Shown here: positions 6,731 to 15,175 of the stretch, piece by piece | How the letters are laid out: each line of letters starts with the position of its first letter | Position numbering within the stretch: the first letter of the stretch is position 1 | Assembly: GCA_017543025.1 (NCBI GenBank) | Contig: JAFYGX010000133.1 | Coordinates: 1 to 15,961, forward strand | Direction: 5' to 3' | DNA length: 15,961 bases | From: Solobacterium sp. | Lineage (GTDB): Bacteria > Bacillota_I > Bacilli_A > Erysipelotrichales > Erysipelotrichaceae | Position numbers and translations under genes: made by a program | The notes under the pieces: generated by a model | Databases searched by the model: none | What the model was told of the DNA's origin: nothing | What the model saw: the letters and a program-made list of their open reading frames with translations, nothing else

Positions 6731-7218
6731 TGGAGAGACTGAACCAGGATTCTCTTAAGACAATCGATGAGATTGTCGAACGTCACCGGAATGAACCCGG
6801 ACCGGTGATTGTAATGCTGCATGATGTGCAGGATTCCCTAGGGTATGTACCGTTTGAAGCGATGGAAAAGATTGCGGCAGCTACCGGTACAAGCGTAGCA
6901 GACGTATACGGAGTTGTCTGCTTCTATGCGCAGTTTACTACAAGCCCGAAGGGCAAGCATGTAGTCAACATCTGCCTTGGAACTGCATGCTATGTCAAGG
7001 GAGCGCAGGCTCTGATTGACGAAACGATCACACTTACAGGTGCCGAGATCAACTCAACCAGTGAGAACGGGATTTTCTCGCTGGATGCGACTCGCTGCCT
7101 TGGTGCCTGCGGACTTGCGCCGGTATGCGTGATTGACGGTAAAGTTTTCGGGAACTGCACGAAGGAAACAATTACTGCAGAGATCAACCGTATTAAAACG
7201 GCTGAGCATCTCGCATAG
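6730..7218 (+). CDS. hydC: [FeFe] hydrogenase subunit HydC, NuoE-like [2Fe-2S] protein
   Basis: A 162-residue thioredoxin-like ferredoxin of the NuoE (24 kDa) family. The N-terminal helical bundle includes PGPVIVMLHDVQDSLGYVP and the typical VYGVVCFYAQF segment. The four cluster ligands are Cys82, Cys87, Cys123 and Cys127 (CLGTAC and CLGAC). In HydABC complexes this small subunit binds a [2Fe-2S] cluster and attaches to the flavin subunit HydB in the cytosol. I chose the ATG at 6730 because AAGGAGG (6716-6722) is 7 bases away; the in-frame GTG at 6727 is only 4 bases away. The gene overlaps the end of the permease gene by one base, and hydB begins 30 bases after its stop, so the genes form one operon. 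Confidence 0.95.
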   Translation: MERLNQDSLKTIDEIVERHRNEPGPVIVMLHDVQDSLGYVPFEAMEKIAAATGTSVADVYGVVCFYAQFTTSPKGKHVVNICLGTACYVKGAQALIDETITLTGAEINSTSENGIFSLDATRCLGACGLAPVCVIDGKVFGNCTKETITAEINRIKTAEHLA

Positions 7219-7248
7219 TTTCAGAAGAACCTTCAGGAGAACATACGT

Positions 7249-9135
7249 ATGAACAGTGTAAATGAATTAAATGAACTGCGCGATCGCTCAAGAGATCTGG
7301 TTGCGCTCCGGGAAGGCGGAAAGAAGCCGGAAGGATCATCTGTACGGCTTGATGTCCTCACCTGCGGCGGTACGGGATGCAGTGCTTCGAGTTCTGAAAA
7401 GATTATCGAGAATTTGAGAAGCGAGCTGATCAAGCGTGGTATTCAGGGTGAAGTCAATCTTGTAAAAACCGGCTGTTTCGGTCTTTGCCAGAAAGGCCCG
7501 ATCATGGCTATTTATCCGGACAATATTTATTATTGTCATGTGAAGCCGGAAGATGCAGAACGTATTGTTGAAGAACACATTGTCAATGGACGTGTGATTG
7601 AAGACCTTCAGCTTTATGATGAAGATCCGGAAACAAAGCAGAAGATTCATGATATTGAAAAGATCAAGTTCTATGAAAAGCAGCAGCGTATTGCACTGCG
7701 CAACTGCGGTAAGATCGGTCCGGAAGATATCAATGAATATATAGCGATTGATGGCTATCAGGCTCTTGCAAAAGCGCTGACTTCCATGACTCCGCAGGAA
7801 GTCATCGATGAGATGAAGGCCAGCGGACTGCGCGGAAGAGGCGGTGCAGGTTTCCCGACAGGCGTAAAATGGCAGTTTGAAAAAGATCAGCCGGGTGATG
7901 AAAAATACGTCATCTGTAATGCGGATGAAGGCGATCCGGGAGCGTTCATGGATCGTTCCATTCTGGAAGGTGACCCGCATGCGGTACTTGAAGGAATGGC
8001 GATCATGGCTTATGCCGTAGGTGCTCACCTTGGTTATATCTATATCCGTGCAGAATATCCGATCGCTGTGCATCGTCTGAAGATTGCGATTCGTCAGGCG
8101 CATGAACTCGGACTGCTGGGAACGAATATTTTCGGCTCAGGTTTTGATTTCGATATTGAGATCCGTCTTGGTGCCGGTGCATTTGTCTGCGGAGAAGAAA
8201 CCGCTCTGATTGCGTCCATCGAGGGCCAGCGCGGTATGCCGCGTCCAAAACCGCCATTCCCTGCAGTAAAGGGTGTCTGGGGCAAACCGACTTCCATCAA
8301 CAACGTTGAAACGCTTGCCAACGTTGCACAGATCATCAATAAAGGCGCTGCGTGGTATTCTGCCATGGGTACCGAAAAGTCCAAAGGAACAAAAGTATTT
8401 GCGCTCGGCGGAAAGATCCGCAATACTGGACTGGTTGAGATCCCGATGGGTACGACACTCCGTGAAATCATCTATGAGATCGGCGGAGGCTGCCCGAATG
8501 GCAAGAAGTTCAAGGCAGTTCAGACCGGTGGTCCTTCCGGCGGATGTCTGACAGAGAAAGAGCTTGATACACCGATCGACTATGACAACCTGGTGGCTGC
8601 AGGATCTATGATGGGATCCGGCGGTATGATTGTTCTTGATGAAGACAACTGCATGGTCGATGTTGCGAAGTTCTATATGGAGTTCATTGTAGAGGAATCC
8701 TGCGGTAAGTGCACGCCATGTCGTGTCGGCACCAAGCGTCTGCTTGAAATGCTGACTAAGATCACGAAAGGCGAAGGCACAATGGAGATGCTCGATGAGA
8801 TGGAGCAGCTCTGCAAGGATATCAAGGATACTGCACTCTGCGGACTCGGACAGACTGCTCCGAACCCGATTCTTTCTACACTGAGTCACTTCCGTGATGA
8901 ATATGAAGCACATATTCTTGAAAAGCGCTGCCCGGCTGGCGTATGTAAAGACCTTCTTACTTATTCGATTGATCCGGATAAGTGCCGTAAGTGCTCTCTG
9001 TGCTCGCGCGGATGTCCGGTCAATGCAATTTCCGGTGTCGCCGGCAAGGAAGTATTCAAGATCGATCCTGACAAGTGCATCAAGTGCGGAAGCTGTATGA
9101 ATGCATGCCGTTTCGGTGCAGTTGTCCGGCGCTAA
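7249..9135 (+). CDS. hydB: [FeFe] hydrogenase subunit HydB, NuoF-like flavin/NAD(P)H subunit
   Basis: A 628-residue electron-transfer subunit. Domains in order: an N-terminal thioredoxin-like [2Fe-2S] domain (Cys39, Cys44, Cys76, Cys80); an FMN and NAD(P)H-binding domain (GLRGRGGAGFPTG at about 193-205, ADEGDPGAF at 225-233, CGEETALIASIEGQRG at 314-329); an SLBB segment; a [4Fe-4S] site (Cys485, Cys488, Cys491, Cys531); and a C-terminal two-cluster ferredoxin (Cys579, 582, 585, 589 and Cys610, 613, 616, 620). This is the architecture of HydB/HndC in electron-bifurcating hydrogenases, where FMN splits electrons between NAD(H) and ferredoxin. AGGAG at 7235-7239 sets the ATG. It sits between hydC and hydA in the common order. 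NADPH specificity (Hnd type) cannot be excluded. Confidence 0.96.
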   Translation: MNSVNELNELRDRSRDLVALREGGKKPEGSSVRLDVLTCGGTGCSASSSEKIIENLRSELIKRGIQGEVNLVKTGCFGLCQKGPIMAIYPDNIYYCHVKPEDAERIVEEHIVNGRVIEDLQLYDEDPETKQKIHDIEKIKFYEKQQRIALRNCGKIGPEDINEYIAIDGYQALAKALTSMTPQEVIDEMKASGLRGRGGAGFPTGVKWQFEKDQPGDEKYVICNADEGDPGAFMDRSILEGDPHAVLEGMAIMAYAVGAHLGYIYIRAEYPIAVHRLKIAIRQAHELGLLGTNIFGSGFDFDIEIRLGAGAFVCGEETALIASIEGQRGMPRPKPPFPAVKGVWGKPTSINNVETLANVAQIINKGAAWYSAMGTEKSKGTKVFALGGKIRNTGLVEIPMGTTLREIIYEIGGGCPNGKKFKAVQTGGPSGGCLTEKELDTPIDYDNLVAAGSMMGSGGMIVLDEDNCMVDVAKFYMEFIVEESCGKCTPCRVGTKRLLEMLTKITKGEGTMEMLDEMEQLCKDIKDTALCGLGQTAPNPILSTLSHFRDEYEAHILEKRCPAGVCKDLLTYSIDPDKCRKCSLCSRGCPVNAISGVAGKEVFKIDPDKCIKCGSCMNACRFGAVVRR

Positions 9136-9150
9136 TGAGAAGGGAGTTCA

Positions 9151-10917
9151 ATGATGACTGCTGTACATCTGAAAATTAATAATGTGAATGTGACCGCAGA
9201 ATCCGGGATGACGATTCTGGACGCGGCACGGAATGCGGGTATTAATATTCCCACACTCTGCTATCTGAAAGATATCAACCGTTCCGGTAACTGCCGTGTC
9301 TGTCTGGTTGAAGTAAAAAACGGAAGAACACTGCTTTCTGCCTGCACAACACCCGTAAGTGACGGAATGGAAGTATTCACAAACAGCGAACGTGCACTGC
9401 GCGGACGTAAGAATACGGTTTCGCTGATCATGTCGAATCATAATAAGAACTGTCTGTCCTGCAAACGCAATCAGAACTGCGAGCTTCAGAAGCTGACAGA
9501 GGATCTCGGCATCCGGGAAAACAGATTTGAAGGAGAGCATACTGCACCTCAGTATGATGACTTCAGCTACGGTATTGTTCGTGATACCAGTAAATGTGTT
9601 CTCTGCGAGCGCTGTGTTGAAACCTGCAGAAAGGTACAGGGACTTGGTGTTCTTGGCCTTGAGAACCGTGGTTTCAGAACAATTGTCGCTCCTGTATACA
9701 ACAAGAGTTTTGCGGATGTCAACTGCATGCAGTGCGGTCAGTGCGTGATTAACTGTCCGGTCGGTGCATTGACGGAGAAAGAGAATATCTCTGATGTTGT
9801 AAAAGCATTGAATGATCCGAACAAGACCGTGATCGTGCAGACTGCTCCGGCAGTCCGTGCTTCACTTGGTGAGGAATTCGGCAATCCGATCGGTACAAGA
9901 GTGACCGGAAAGATGGTAGCTGCACTTCGCCGCTGCGGCTTTGATCGTGTTTATGACACGAACTTCGGTGCTGACCTGACGATTATGGAAGAGGGAAATG
10001 AACTCCTTGACCGTGTTAAGAACGGCGGCGTGCTTCCGATGTTCACCAGCTGCTCCCCTGGATGGATCCGGTATATTGAAAATGAATATCCGGAGCTTCT
10101 GCCGAATCTCAGCACATCGAAGAGTCCTCATATGATGTTCGGGGCAATTGTCAAGTCTTACTGGGCAAAGCGGACCGGCGTTGATCCGAAGGACATCTAT
10201 GTTGTCTCGATCATGCCGTGTATTGCAAAGAAATCCGAGATCATGAGACCGGAAAACAAGACGGCAGAATATGCGGATGTCGATGCTGTGCTTACAACAA
10301 GAGAACTTGCACGTCTGATCCGTCTTTACGGGATCGAATTCAATGAACTCCCGGACGAGGAGTTTGATGAAGATCTGCTTGGCGACTATACCGGTGCAGC
10401 TGTAATCTTCGGTGCAACCGGCGGTGTTATGGAAGCTGCGCTGCGTACCGTGAAGCAGCAGCTTGATGGCAAACCGCTTGAAAAGGTAGACTTTGAGGCT
10501 TGCCGCGGAATGGCAGGTGTCAAAGAAGCTGAAGTTGACCTCAACGGCACAAAGATCTGGATTGCCATCACTTCTTCCATGTCGTGTGCGAAACCGCTCC
10601 TGGAAGAGGTAAAAACAGGGAAGTCCAAGTATACATTCATTGAAGTCATGGGCTGCCCGGGCGGATGCGTCAACGGCGGAGGACAGTCGATCATTCCATC
10701 CAGAATCAAGAATGGTCCTGTTGGCTATGGCTATCGTGATCTGCGCATGAAGGCGCTGTATGACGAGGATGAAGCATGCACACTGCGTGTCAGTGCGGAT
10801 AACCCTCAGATTCAGAAACTGTACAGTGACTTCCTTGAGAAACCGGGAAGTGAGATCGCTGAAGAGCTTCTGCATACAAGCTATTCTGCAAAAGAAAAAT
10901 TCCATATCTTTGACTGA
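9151..10917 (+). CDS. hydA: [FeFe] hydrogenase catalytic subunit HydA (group A, NAD-linked type)
   Basis: A 588-residue protein with the multi-cluster layout of bifurcating hydrogenases. Numbering is from the ATG at 9151; the ATG at 9154 is better spaced (7 bases) from GGAG at 9143-9146 and may be the true start. It has a [2Fe-2S] ferredoxin domain (Cys37, 48, 51, 65); a His-ligated [4Fe-4S] site (His97, Cys101, 104, 110); two [4Fe-4S] clusters (Cys149, 152, 155, 159 and Cys192, 195, 198, 202); and the H-cluster domain: L1 TSCSPGW (299-305), L2 MPCIAKKSE (355-363) and L3 EVMGCPGGCVNGGGQ (498-512). L1 is normally TSCCP; here the residue just before the proline is Ser302, where the H-cluster cubane normally has a cysteine ligand. 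It would reduce protons or oxidise H2 with electrons from HydB. The maturases HydE, HydF and HydG are not in the window. Confidence 0.96.
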   Translation: MMTAVHLKINNVNVTAESGMTILDAARNAGINIPTLCYLKDINRSGNCRVCLVEVKNGRTLLSACTTPVSDGMEVFTNSERALRGRKNTVSLIMSNHNKNCLSCKRNQNCELQKLTEDLGIRENRFEGEHTAPQYDDFSYGIVRDTSKCVLCERCVETCRKVQGLGVLGLENRGFRTIVAPVYNKSFADVNCMQCGQCVINCPVGALTEKENISDVVKALNDPNKTVIVQTAPAVRASLGEEFGNPIGTRVTGKMVAALRRCGFDRVYDTNFGADLTIMEEGNELLDRVKNGGVLPMFTSCSPGWIRYIENEYPELLPNLSTSKSPHMMFGAIVKSYWAKRTGVDPKDIYVVSIMPCIAKKSEIMRPENKTAEYADVDAVLTTRELARLIRLYGIEFNELPDEEFDEDLLGDYTGAAVIFGATGGVMEAALRTVKQQLDGKPLEKVDFEACRGMAGVKEAEVDLNGTKIWIAITSSMSCAKPLLEEVKTGKSKYTFIEVMGCPGGCVNGGGQSIIPSRIKNGPVGYGYRDLRMKALYDEDEACTLRVSADNPQIQKLYSDFLEKPGSEIAEELLHTSYSAKEKFHIFD

Positions 10918-10932
10918 GCTCATGTGAATCAG

Positions 10933-10964
10933 GGACTTTCCGGCTGATCCGGGGAGTCCTTTTT
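10933..10964 (+). terminator. Terminator of the hydrogenase operon
   Basis: An 11-bp stem (10933-10943 with 10949-10959, two G-U pairs) closes a CTGAT loop and is followed by five T residues, 15 bases after the hydA stop codon. Confidence 0.93.
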
Positions 10965-11067
10965 CGTACCATGAAGCTAAAGCTGAAAGCCAAGACATAA
11001 CCGCTGACGGATGGAGAGATTATTATTTCTTCGCATATTCATATGAAGAAAAGGAAGGGAATTTGAT

Positions 11068-11415
11068 ATGAATAATGAAATGAAAAAAAAGATTCTGGCA
11101 GATAATGAACTTGAACCGGTCAGCGGCGGTTTGAGAAGGGAGACGGATGAGCTCGTTGCACTCTACAATGAATATAATCCCGACCGCACAGTCAAAATGT
11201 ATTGCCCGGCTGTACTGGAGTGGGTCTTCCAGGTCTGGGACTGCGATTATTACAGCCGCACCAACCCGAACAGACCGGTTGTTCACAACCGGGAGGGTCT
11301 GAACACATACGAACTTCCGGGTTATGGCACGGTTGAGCAGAGAAAGTTCATGAAGCTGACTGCTGAACGTGCAGCCGCAAAGGCGATCCAGAACGGTCAG
11401 ATTCCGTTAGAGTAA
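11068..11415 (+). CDS. Small protein with a double-glycine-type leader, function unknown
   Basis: I do not recognise the family. The 115-residue protein opens with MNNEMKKK and then LADNELEPVSGG (residues 10-21). That is the hallmark pattern of double-glycine leaders, which C39-peptidase ABC exporters cut after the second glycine in many bacteriocins and signalling peptides. Cutting after Gly21 would leave 94 residues, with two cysteines (Cys46, Cys59), a hydrophobic/aromatic stretch (VLEWVFQVWDCDYY) and a basic, Ala-rich C-terminal helix. No exporter, immunity or modification gene is visible beside it. A purine-rich site (AAGGAAGGG at 11051-11059) precedes the ATG. The gene stands alone between the hydrogenase terminator and the convergent proS. 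The leader resemblance could be coincidental, because a short DELxxVSGG-like stretch is a weak motif. Confidence 0.6.
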   Translation: MNNEMKKKILADNELEPVSGGLRRETDELVALYNEYNPDRTVKMYCPAVLEWVFQVWDCDYYSRTNPNRPVVHNREGLNTYELPGYGTVEQRKFMKLTAERAAAKAIQNGQIPLE

Positions 11416-11481
11416 ATCGGCTGAAACGCAGAGGCAGACAGCTTGTCCTTCTGCTGCCTTGCAGGATGTGATAACAACATG

Positions 11482-11524
11482 AAAACCTCATAACTTCGAA
11501 TTCGAAAGCTGTGAGGTTTTTGTT
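11482..11524. terminator. Bidirectional terminator between the double-glycine gene and proS
   Basis: AAAACCTCA (11482-11490) pairs with TGAGGTTTT (11512-11520); the centre contains the self-complementary TTCGAATTCGAA. There are T residues on the + side and a TTTT on the - side, so it can serve both convergent units. Confidence 0.85.
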
Positions 11525-11562
11525 CTGTATGGAAGTCTGCAGGTGATATATGGATTCACAGT

Positions 11563-11591
11563 AAAAAAACTGCAGCGATATCCACTGCAGT
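11563..11591 (-). terminator. Terminator of proS
   Basis: On the minus strand ACTGCAG (11585-11591) pairs with CTGCAGT (11569-11575) around a 9-base loop, followed by a run of T given by the A tract 11563-11569. It lies 18 bases after the proS stop codon. Confidence 0.85.
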
Positions 11592-11609
11592 CTGAATTGT
11601 TCTGATGGA

Positions 11610-13313
11610 TCAGCGCATTGCGTCTTTGACAAGCTTTGCGATGACATCTGCGGCCTGTTCCAGAGCAAGTTCGCTGACTTCTCCGCTCTCACGGATCTTC
11701 AGCTCAATCTTTCCGTCTTTTACCCCGCGGCCAACGGTAATGCGGTAGGGTATTCCGATCAGGTCCATGTCCTTGAATTTGACGCCCGGACGTTCATCCC
11801 GGTCATCCAGAAGTACTTCAATGCCGGAAGCGGTTAATGCGCGGTAAAGTTCATCAGCTGCAGCACACTGCTGTTCATCTTTTCCGGAGATCAGTACAAT
11901 CGCAACGTGATAAGGTGCGATGTTTACCGGCCAGGAAAGACCGTTTTCATCACTTTTCTGTTCCGCAAGGGCAGCCATGCAGCGGCCTGGTCCGATACCG
12001 TAACTTCCCATCCAGACATACTGGAGCTGATTGTTCGCATCCAGATACTGAAGATCAAGCGCTTTGGAGTATTTCGTGCCAAGTTTGAATGTATTGCCGA
12101 CCTCAATTCCATGGGCGAAATGAACTCTTCCGCCGCAGACAGGACAGATATCTCCTTCAACGATGTTGCGGACATCTGCAGTCTGATCTGCTTTGAAATC
12201 CTTCTGATTCACACCGGTATAGTGATAACCGGTTTTATTTGCACCGACGACAAAATCGCTCATGAATGATACTTCATTGTCCATTATCAGCGGACAGCGG
12301 ATGCCGATCGGCCCGGCAAATCCGATCTGTGCATTGGTAGCAGCAAAGACCATTTCCGGATCTGCGAGTTCAACTTCATTTGCTTCAAACAGTTTGCGGA
12401 GTTTGGTCTCATTGACATCACGGTCACCGCGTACCATAACAGCAACCGGTTTTCCGTCTACACTGTAAATCAGTGTTTTGACGAATTTTTCTGCCGGCTT
12501 GCCGAGGAAGGAAACAACTTCTTCAATCGTCCTGCTGTCAGGCGTTTCGACGAGCGTAAGCGTTTCGGTTCCATCTTCCGAAATCTGACTTGCCGGAATA
12601 GCCGGGCTTACTTCGATATTGGAAGAGAAGTCACAGCTGTCGCAGAGAACAAGGATATCTTCACCGAGCGGAGTTACTGCCTGGAATTCTTCCGATAAGA
12701 GGCCGCCCATGACTCCGGTATCTGCCCGGACGATTTTGTAGTCAATCCCAAGCCGGTCCATGATGTTTTTATATGCCTGAAACTGTTTTGCATAGGATTC
12801 ATCGAGTCCTGCTTCATCCTTATCAAATGTATAGGCGTCTTTCATATGGAATTCCCTGACCCGGATCATTCCATAGCGGGGACGCGGTTCATCTCGGAAT
12901 TTATCAGCAATCTGATAAAGGGAGAACGGCATATCTTTATAGGAACGGATCTTCATCCTTGCCGCAATCGCAAATAATTCCTCATGGGTAGGACCAAGCA
13001 CATATGGCTGATTCTTTCGGTCATTCAGCGAAAACATCGAGCTGCCGAAGCCGGCTCTTCTGCCGGATGAAACATATATTTCTTCCGGAATCAGTGACGG
13101 CATGAGAAGTTCCTGACAGCATGTCGCATCCATTTCCTGACGGATGATATCTTCGATCTTCCGCATAACACGGAATCCAAGCGGAAGCGTCATATACACG
13201 CCGGCAGAATTCTTCTTGATAAAACCGGCACGTACCAGAAGATTTCCGGAAACGGAATCTTCATCTTTTACATCTTCCCGCAGGGTATAAAAGAAACTGT
13301 ATTTCAATCTCAT
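11610..13313 (-). CDS. proS: Prolyl-tRNA synthetase, bacterial type with editing domain
   Basis: I set the start at the ATG complementary to 13311-13313, giving 567 residues, about the usual bacterial length. AGAGGT lies 6 bases upstream of it, and family similarity begins at MRLKYSFFYTLRED. The frame stays open 15 codons further, but those codons overlap the promoter. Class II motifs are visible: motif 1 (about 38-55), motif 2 KFRDEPRPRYGMIRVREF (138-155) and motif 3 GSYGIGPGRCMAALAEQ (436-452). An INS editing domain, which hydrolyses Ala-tRNA-Pro, covers about 224-393, with the conserved lysine at 279 in FVKTL; CxxC pairs flank it (Cys224/227, Cys390/393). The anticodon-binding domain follows at about 467-567. 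It charges tRNA-Pro in the cytosol. It has its own promoter and terminator and, unlike thrS, only a short leader with no T-box. Confidence 0.96.
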   Translation of the reverse strand: MRLKYSFFYTLREDVKDEDSVSGNLLVRAGFIKKNSAGVYMTLPLGFRVMRKIEDIIRQEMDATCCQELLMPSLIPEEIYVSSGRRAGFGSSMFSLNDRKNQPYVLGPTHEELFAIAARMKIRSYKDMPFSLYQIADKFRDEPRPRYGMIRVREFHMKDAYTFDKDEAGLDESYAKQFQAYKNIMDRLGIDYKIVRADTGVMGGLLSEEFQAVTPLGEDILVLCDSCDFSSNIEVSPAIPASQISEDGTETLTLVETPDSRTIEEVVSFLGKPAEKFVKTLIYSVDGKPVAVMVRGDRDVNETKLRKLFEANEVELADPEMVFAATNAQIGFAGPIGIRCPLIMDNEVSFMSDFVVGANKTGYHYTGVNQKDFKADQTADVRNIVEGDICPVCGGRVHFAHGIEVGNTFKLGTKYSKALDLQYLDANNQLQYVWMGSYGIGPGRCMAALAEQKSDENGLSWPVNIAPYHVAIVLISGKDEQQCAAADELYRALTASGIEVLLDDRDERPGVKFKDMDLIGIPYRITVGRGVKDGKIELKIRESGEVSELALEQAADVIAKLVKDAMR

Positions 13314-13338
13314 ATGATTACCTCTTGTATACCGTGAA

Positions 13339-13347
13339 ATTATAACA
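13339..13347 (-). promoter_or_regulatory. Extended -10 promoter of proS
   Basis: On the minus strand TGTTATAAT is a perfect extended -10 (TG, one base, TATAAT). No good -35 is seen, as is common for this type. It predicts a leader of only about 20 bases, just enough for the ribosome binding site. Confidence 0.7.
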
Positions 13348-13518
13348 TGTTCTTTCATTGGCGCAGTCTGTTTCGACAGGGATTTCTGATCTGAAATAAA
13401 CGGGAAAACGCATGCGTCTCATATACGAAGACATACAGTATTCAGTTTTTCCGTCTGCGGCTCAGGCATCAGGGTTCTGAACATAGCAGCACTGGCAGTC
13501 AAAAAAACAGAACCGACA

Positions 13519-13546
13519 TTTACAAGGTTATGATTCGGGATATAAT
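13519..13546 (+). promoter_or_regulatory. Promoter of guaB
   Basis: TTTACA (13519-13524), a 16-base spacer and TATAAT (13541-13546) predict a start near 13553 and a leader of about 25 bases. The divergent space back to the proS promoter (about 13348-13518) holds no purine-riboswitch motif that I can see. Confidence 0.8.
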
Positions 13547-13577
13547 AATAAAAATATTGATTAAGAAGGAGGGCATC

Positions 13578-15083
13578 ATGGCGAAGTATTACAGCGAACC
13601 ATCTCATACATTCAGTGAATATCTTCTGGTTCCGGGTCTTACGGCTGAGAATAATATTCCGGCAAATGTTTCGTTGAAGACACCGCTGACAAAATTCAGC
13701 AGAGGGCAGAAACCGGAGATATCTCTGAATATACCGATGATCAGTGCGGTCATGCAAAGTGTTTCTGATGACAAGCTTGCGATAGCTCTGGCAAAAGAAG
13801 GCGGAATGTCCTTTATTTTCGGAGCGCAGTCAATTGAATCACAGGCTGCCATGGTTTCCCGTGTAAAAAATTATAAAGCAGGATATGTACCGTCGGATTC
13901 CAATGTTACGCCGGATACCACGATCGGTGAAATGCTTGAAATACTTCAGGCAACCGGTCACAGTACAATGGCAGTCACGGATGACGGCACCTCGAACGGG
14001 AAGCTGCTCGGTATGATTACCAGCCGGGATTACCGGATCGGCCATGTGGAAATGAGTGATCCGGTCAGAAAATATATGACCGAACGGGAAAAGTTGGTTG
14101 TTGGGACTGAAACAGATGATCTTTCCGTATGCAATGATATAATCTGGAAACACAAGCTGAATCAGCTTCCGATTGTCGATAATAATGACCATCTGATGTA
14201 TCTTGTATTCCGCAAGGATTACGAGAGCCATAAAGAAAACCCGCTTGAACTTCTGGATGCGGAAAAACGGTTTATGGTTGGTGCTGGAATCAATACCCGT
14301 GACTATGAAGAGCGGATTCCGGCTCTTGTGAATGCCGGAGTGGACTGCCTTGTAATTGACAGTTCGGATGGCTATTCTGTATGGCAGGCAAACGTAATCA
14401 AATGGGTCAGAGACCGGTATGGCAATACGGTAAAGATCGGTGCCGGCAACGTTGTAGATGGGGATGGATTCAATTACCTCGTAGAAGCAGGTGCAGATTT
14501 CATAAAGATCGGTATCGGCGGCGGAAGCATCTGCATCACCCGTGAGACGAAAGGAATCGGACGCGGACAGGCAACTTCGGTGATTGAAGTAGCGGCTGCG
14601 AGAAATGCATATTACGAAAAAACAGGTATTTACGTGCCGATCTGTTCCGACGGCGGAATTGTTTATGATTATCACATCACACTCGCGCTTGCGATGGGCG
14701 CTGACTTTGTTATGCTGGGAAGATACTTTGCCCGGTTTGAAGAAGCTCCAGGTGAAAAACTCATGGTCAACGGTACCTATGTCAAGGAATACTGGGGCGA
14801 AGGTTCAAATCGTGCCCGCAACTGGCAGCGGTATGATCTTGGCGGAAACAAGAAAATGTCATTCGAAGAAGGGGTTGATTCCTATGTTCCGTATGCCGGA
14901 TTCCTGAAGGACAACGTCGCAATGACAACAGCGAAGATCCGCTCCACAATGTGCAACTGCGGTGCACTTGATATTCCGGAACTTCAGGACAAAGCACGTC
15001 TTACGCTTGTCAGCTCCACCAGTATTGTGGAAGGCGGCGCACATGATGTAATTGTCAAGAACAAGGACAATTTCAATAAGTGA
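13578..15083 (+). CDS. guaB: Inosine-5'-monophosphate dehydrogenase, Tritrichomonas-like type
   Basis: Oxidises IMP to XMP with NAD+, the committed step to guanine nucleotides, in the cytosol. The ATG at 13578 is preceded by AAGGAGGG (13566-13573); an in-frame ATG at 13530 lies within the promoter and is rejected. The 501 residues comprise a TIM barrel interrupted by two CBS domains (about 105-215). The catalytic loop reads [12 protein letters not shown] with Cys319, not the common bacterial GPGSICTTR. The mobile flap contains [12 protein letters not shown] with Arg418 and Tyr419. From memory, these numbers and the surrounding sequence match the Tritrichomonas foetus IMPDH (catalytic Cys319, flap Arg418/Tyr419) far better than they match E. 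coli GuaB. It is monocistronic with its own promoter and terminator. A GMP reductase is unlikely given the CBS domains and the flap. Confidence 0.96.
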   Translation: MAKYYSEPSHTFSEYLLVPGLTAENNIPANVSLKTPLTKFSRGQKPEISLNIPMISAVMQSVSDDKLAIALAKEGGMSFIFGAQSIESQAAMVSRVKNYKAGYVPSDSNVTPDTTIGEMLEILQATGHSTMAVTDDGTSNGKLLGMITSRDYRIGHVEMSDPVRKYMTEREKLVVGTETDDLSVCNDIIWKHKLNQLPIVDNNDHLMYLVFRKDYESHKENPLELLDAEKRFMVGAGINTRDYEERIPALVNAGVDCLVIDSSDGYSVWQANVIKWVRDRYGNTVKIGAGNVVDGDGFNYLVEAGADFIKIGIGGGSICITRETKGIGRGQATSVIEVAAARNAYYEKTGIYVPICSDGGIVYDYHITLALAMGADFVMLGRYFARFEEAPGEKLMVNGTYVKEYWGEGSNRARNWQRYDLGGNKKMSFEEGVDSYVPYAGFLKDNVAMTTAKIRSTMCNCGALDIPELQDKARLTLVSSTSIVEGGAHDVIVKNKDNFNK

Positions 15084-15088
15084 GCAAT

Positions 15089-15105
15089 CCGTCTGCGGCA
15101 GACGG
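15089..15105 (+). other. Hairpin after guaB
   Basis: CCGTCTG (15089-15095) and CAGACGG (15099-15105) form a 7-bp stem with a 3-base loop, just after the stop codon. It has no T tract, so it probably stabilises the 3' end of the message and does not itself terminate transcription. Confidence 0.5.
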
Positions 15106-15120
15106 TTCAGAGGAAATTAA

Positions 15121-15153
15121 AAGAGATCAGTTTATTAAACCGGTCTCTTTTTT
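15121..15153. terminator. Terminator between guaB and the convergent mgtC-like gene
   Basis: AAGAGATC (15121-15128) pairs with GGTCTCTT (15142-15149; one G-U pair) and runs into six T residues (15148-15153). On the minus strand the same stem is followed by a short T-rich stretch, so it may act in both directions. Confidence 0.88.
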
Positions 15154-15175
15154 CTGTTAACTGAAGACTTCTGCC

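Noticed and set aside
7336..8913. Minus-strand open frames of about 255 codons opposite hydB
   Set aside because: Two overlapping antisense frames with no recognisable domain; hydB has complete cofactor motifs over the same stretch.
9862..10998. Minus-strand open frame of 378 codons opposite hydA
   Set aside because: Antisense to a gene with intact hydrogenase motifs, and it crosses the hydA terminator; Cys/His/Arg-rich shadow composition.
11027..11050. Inverted repeat TTCTTC...GAAGAA just ahead of the double-glycine gene
   Set aside because: The arms are only 6 bases, low in complexity and weak in pairing; it could be chance, and no promoter can be placed confidently around it.
13314..13358. 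Extended N-terminus for proS (15 extra codons)
   Set aside because: It covers the extended -10 promoter and has no ribosome binding site; AGAGGT places the start at 13313.
13530..13577. Extended N-terminus for guaB (16 extra codons)
   Set aside because: It overlaps the TATAAT box; AAGGAGGG directs the start to 13578, and family similarity begins there.
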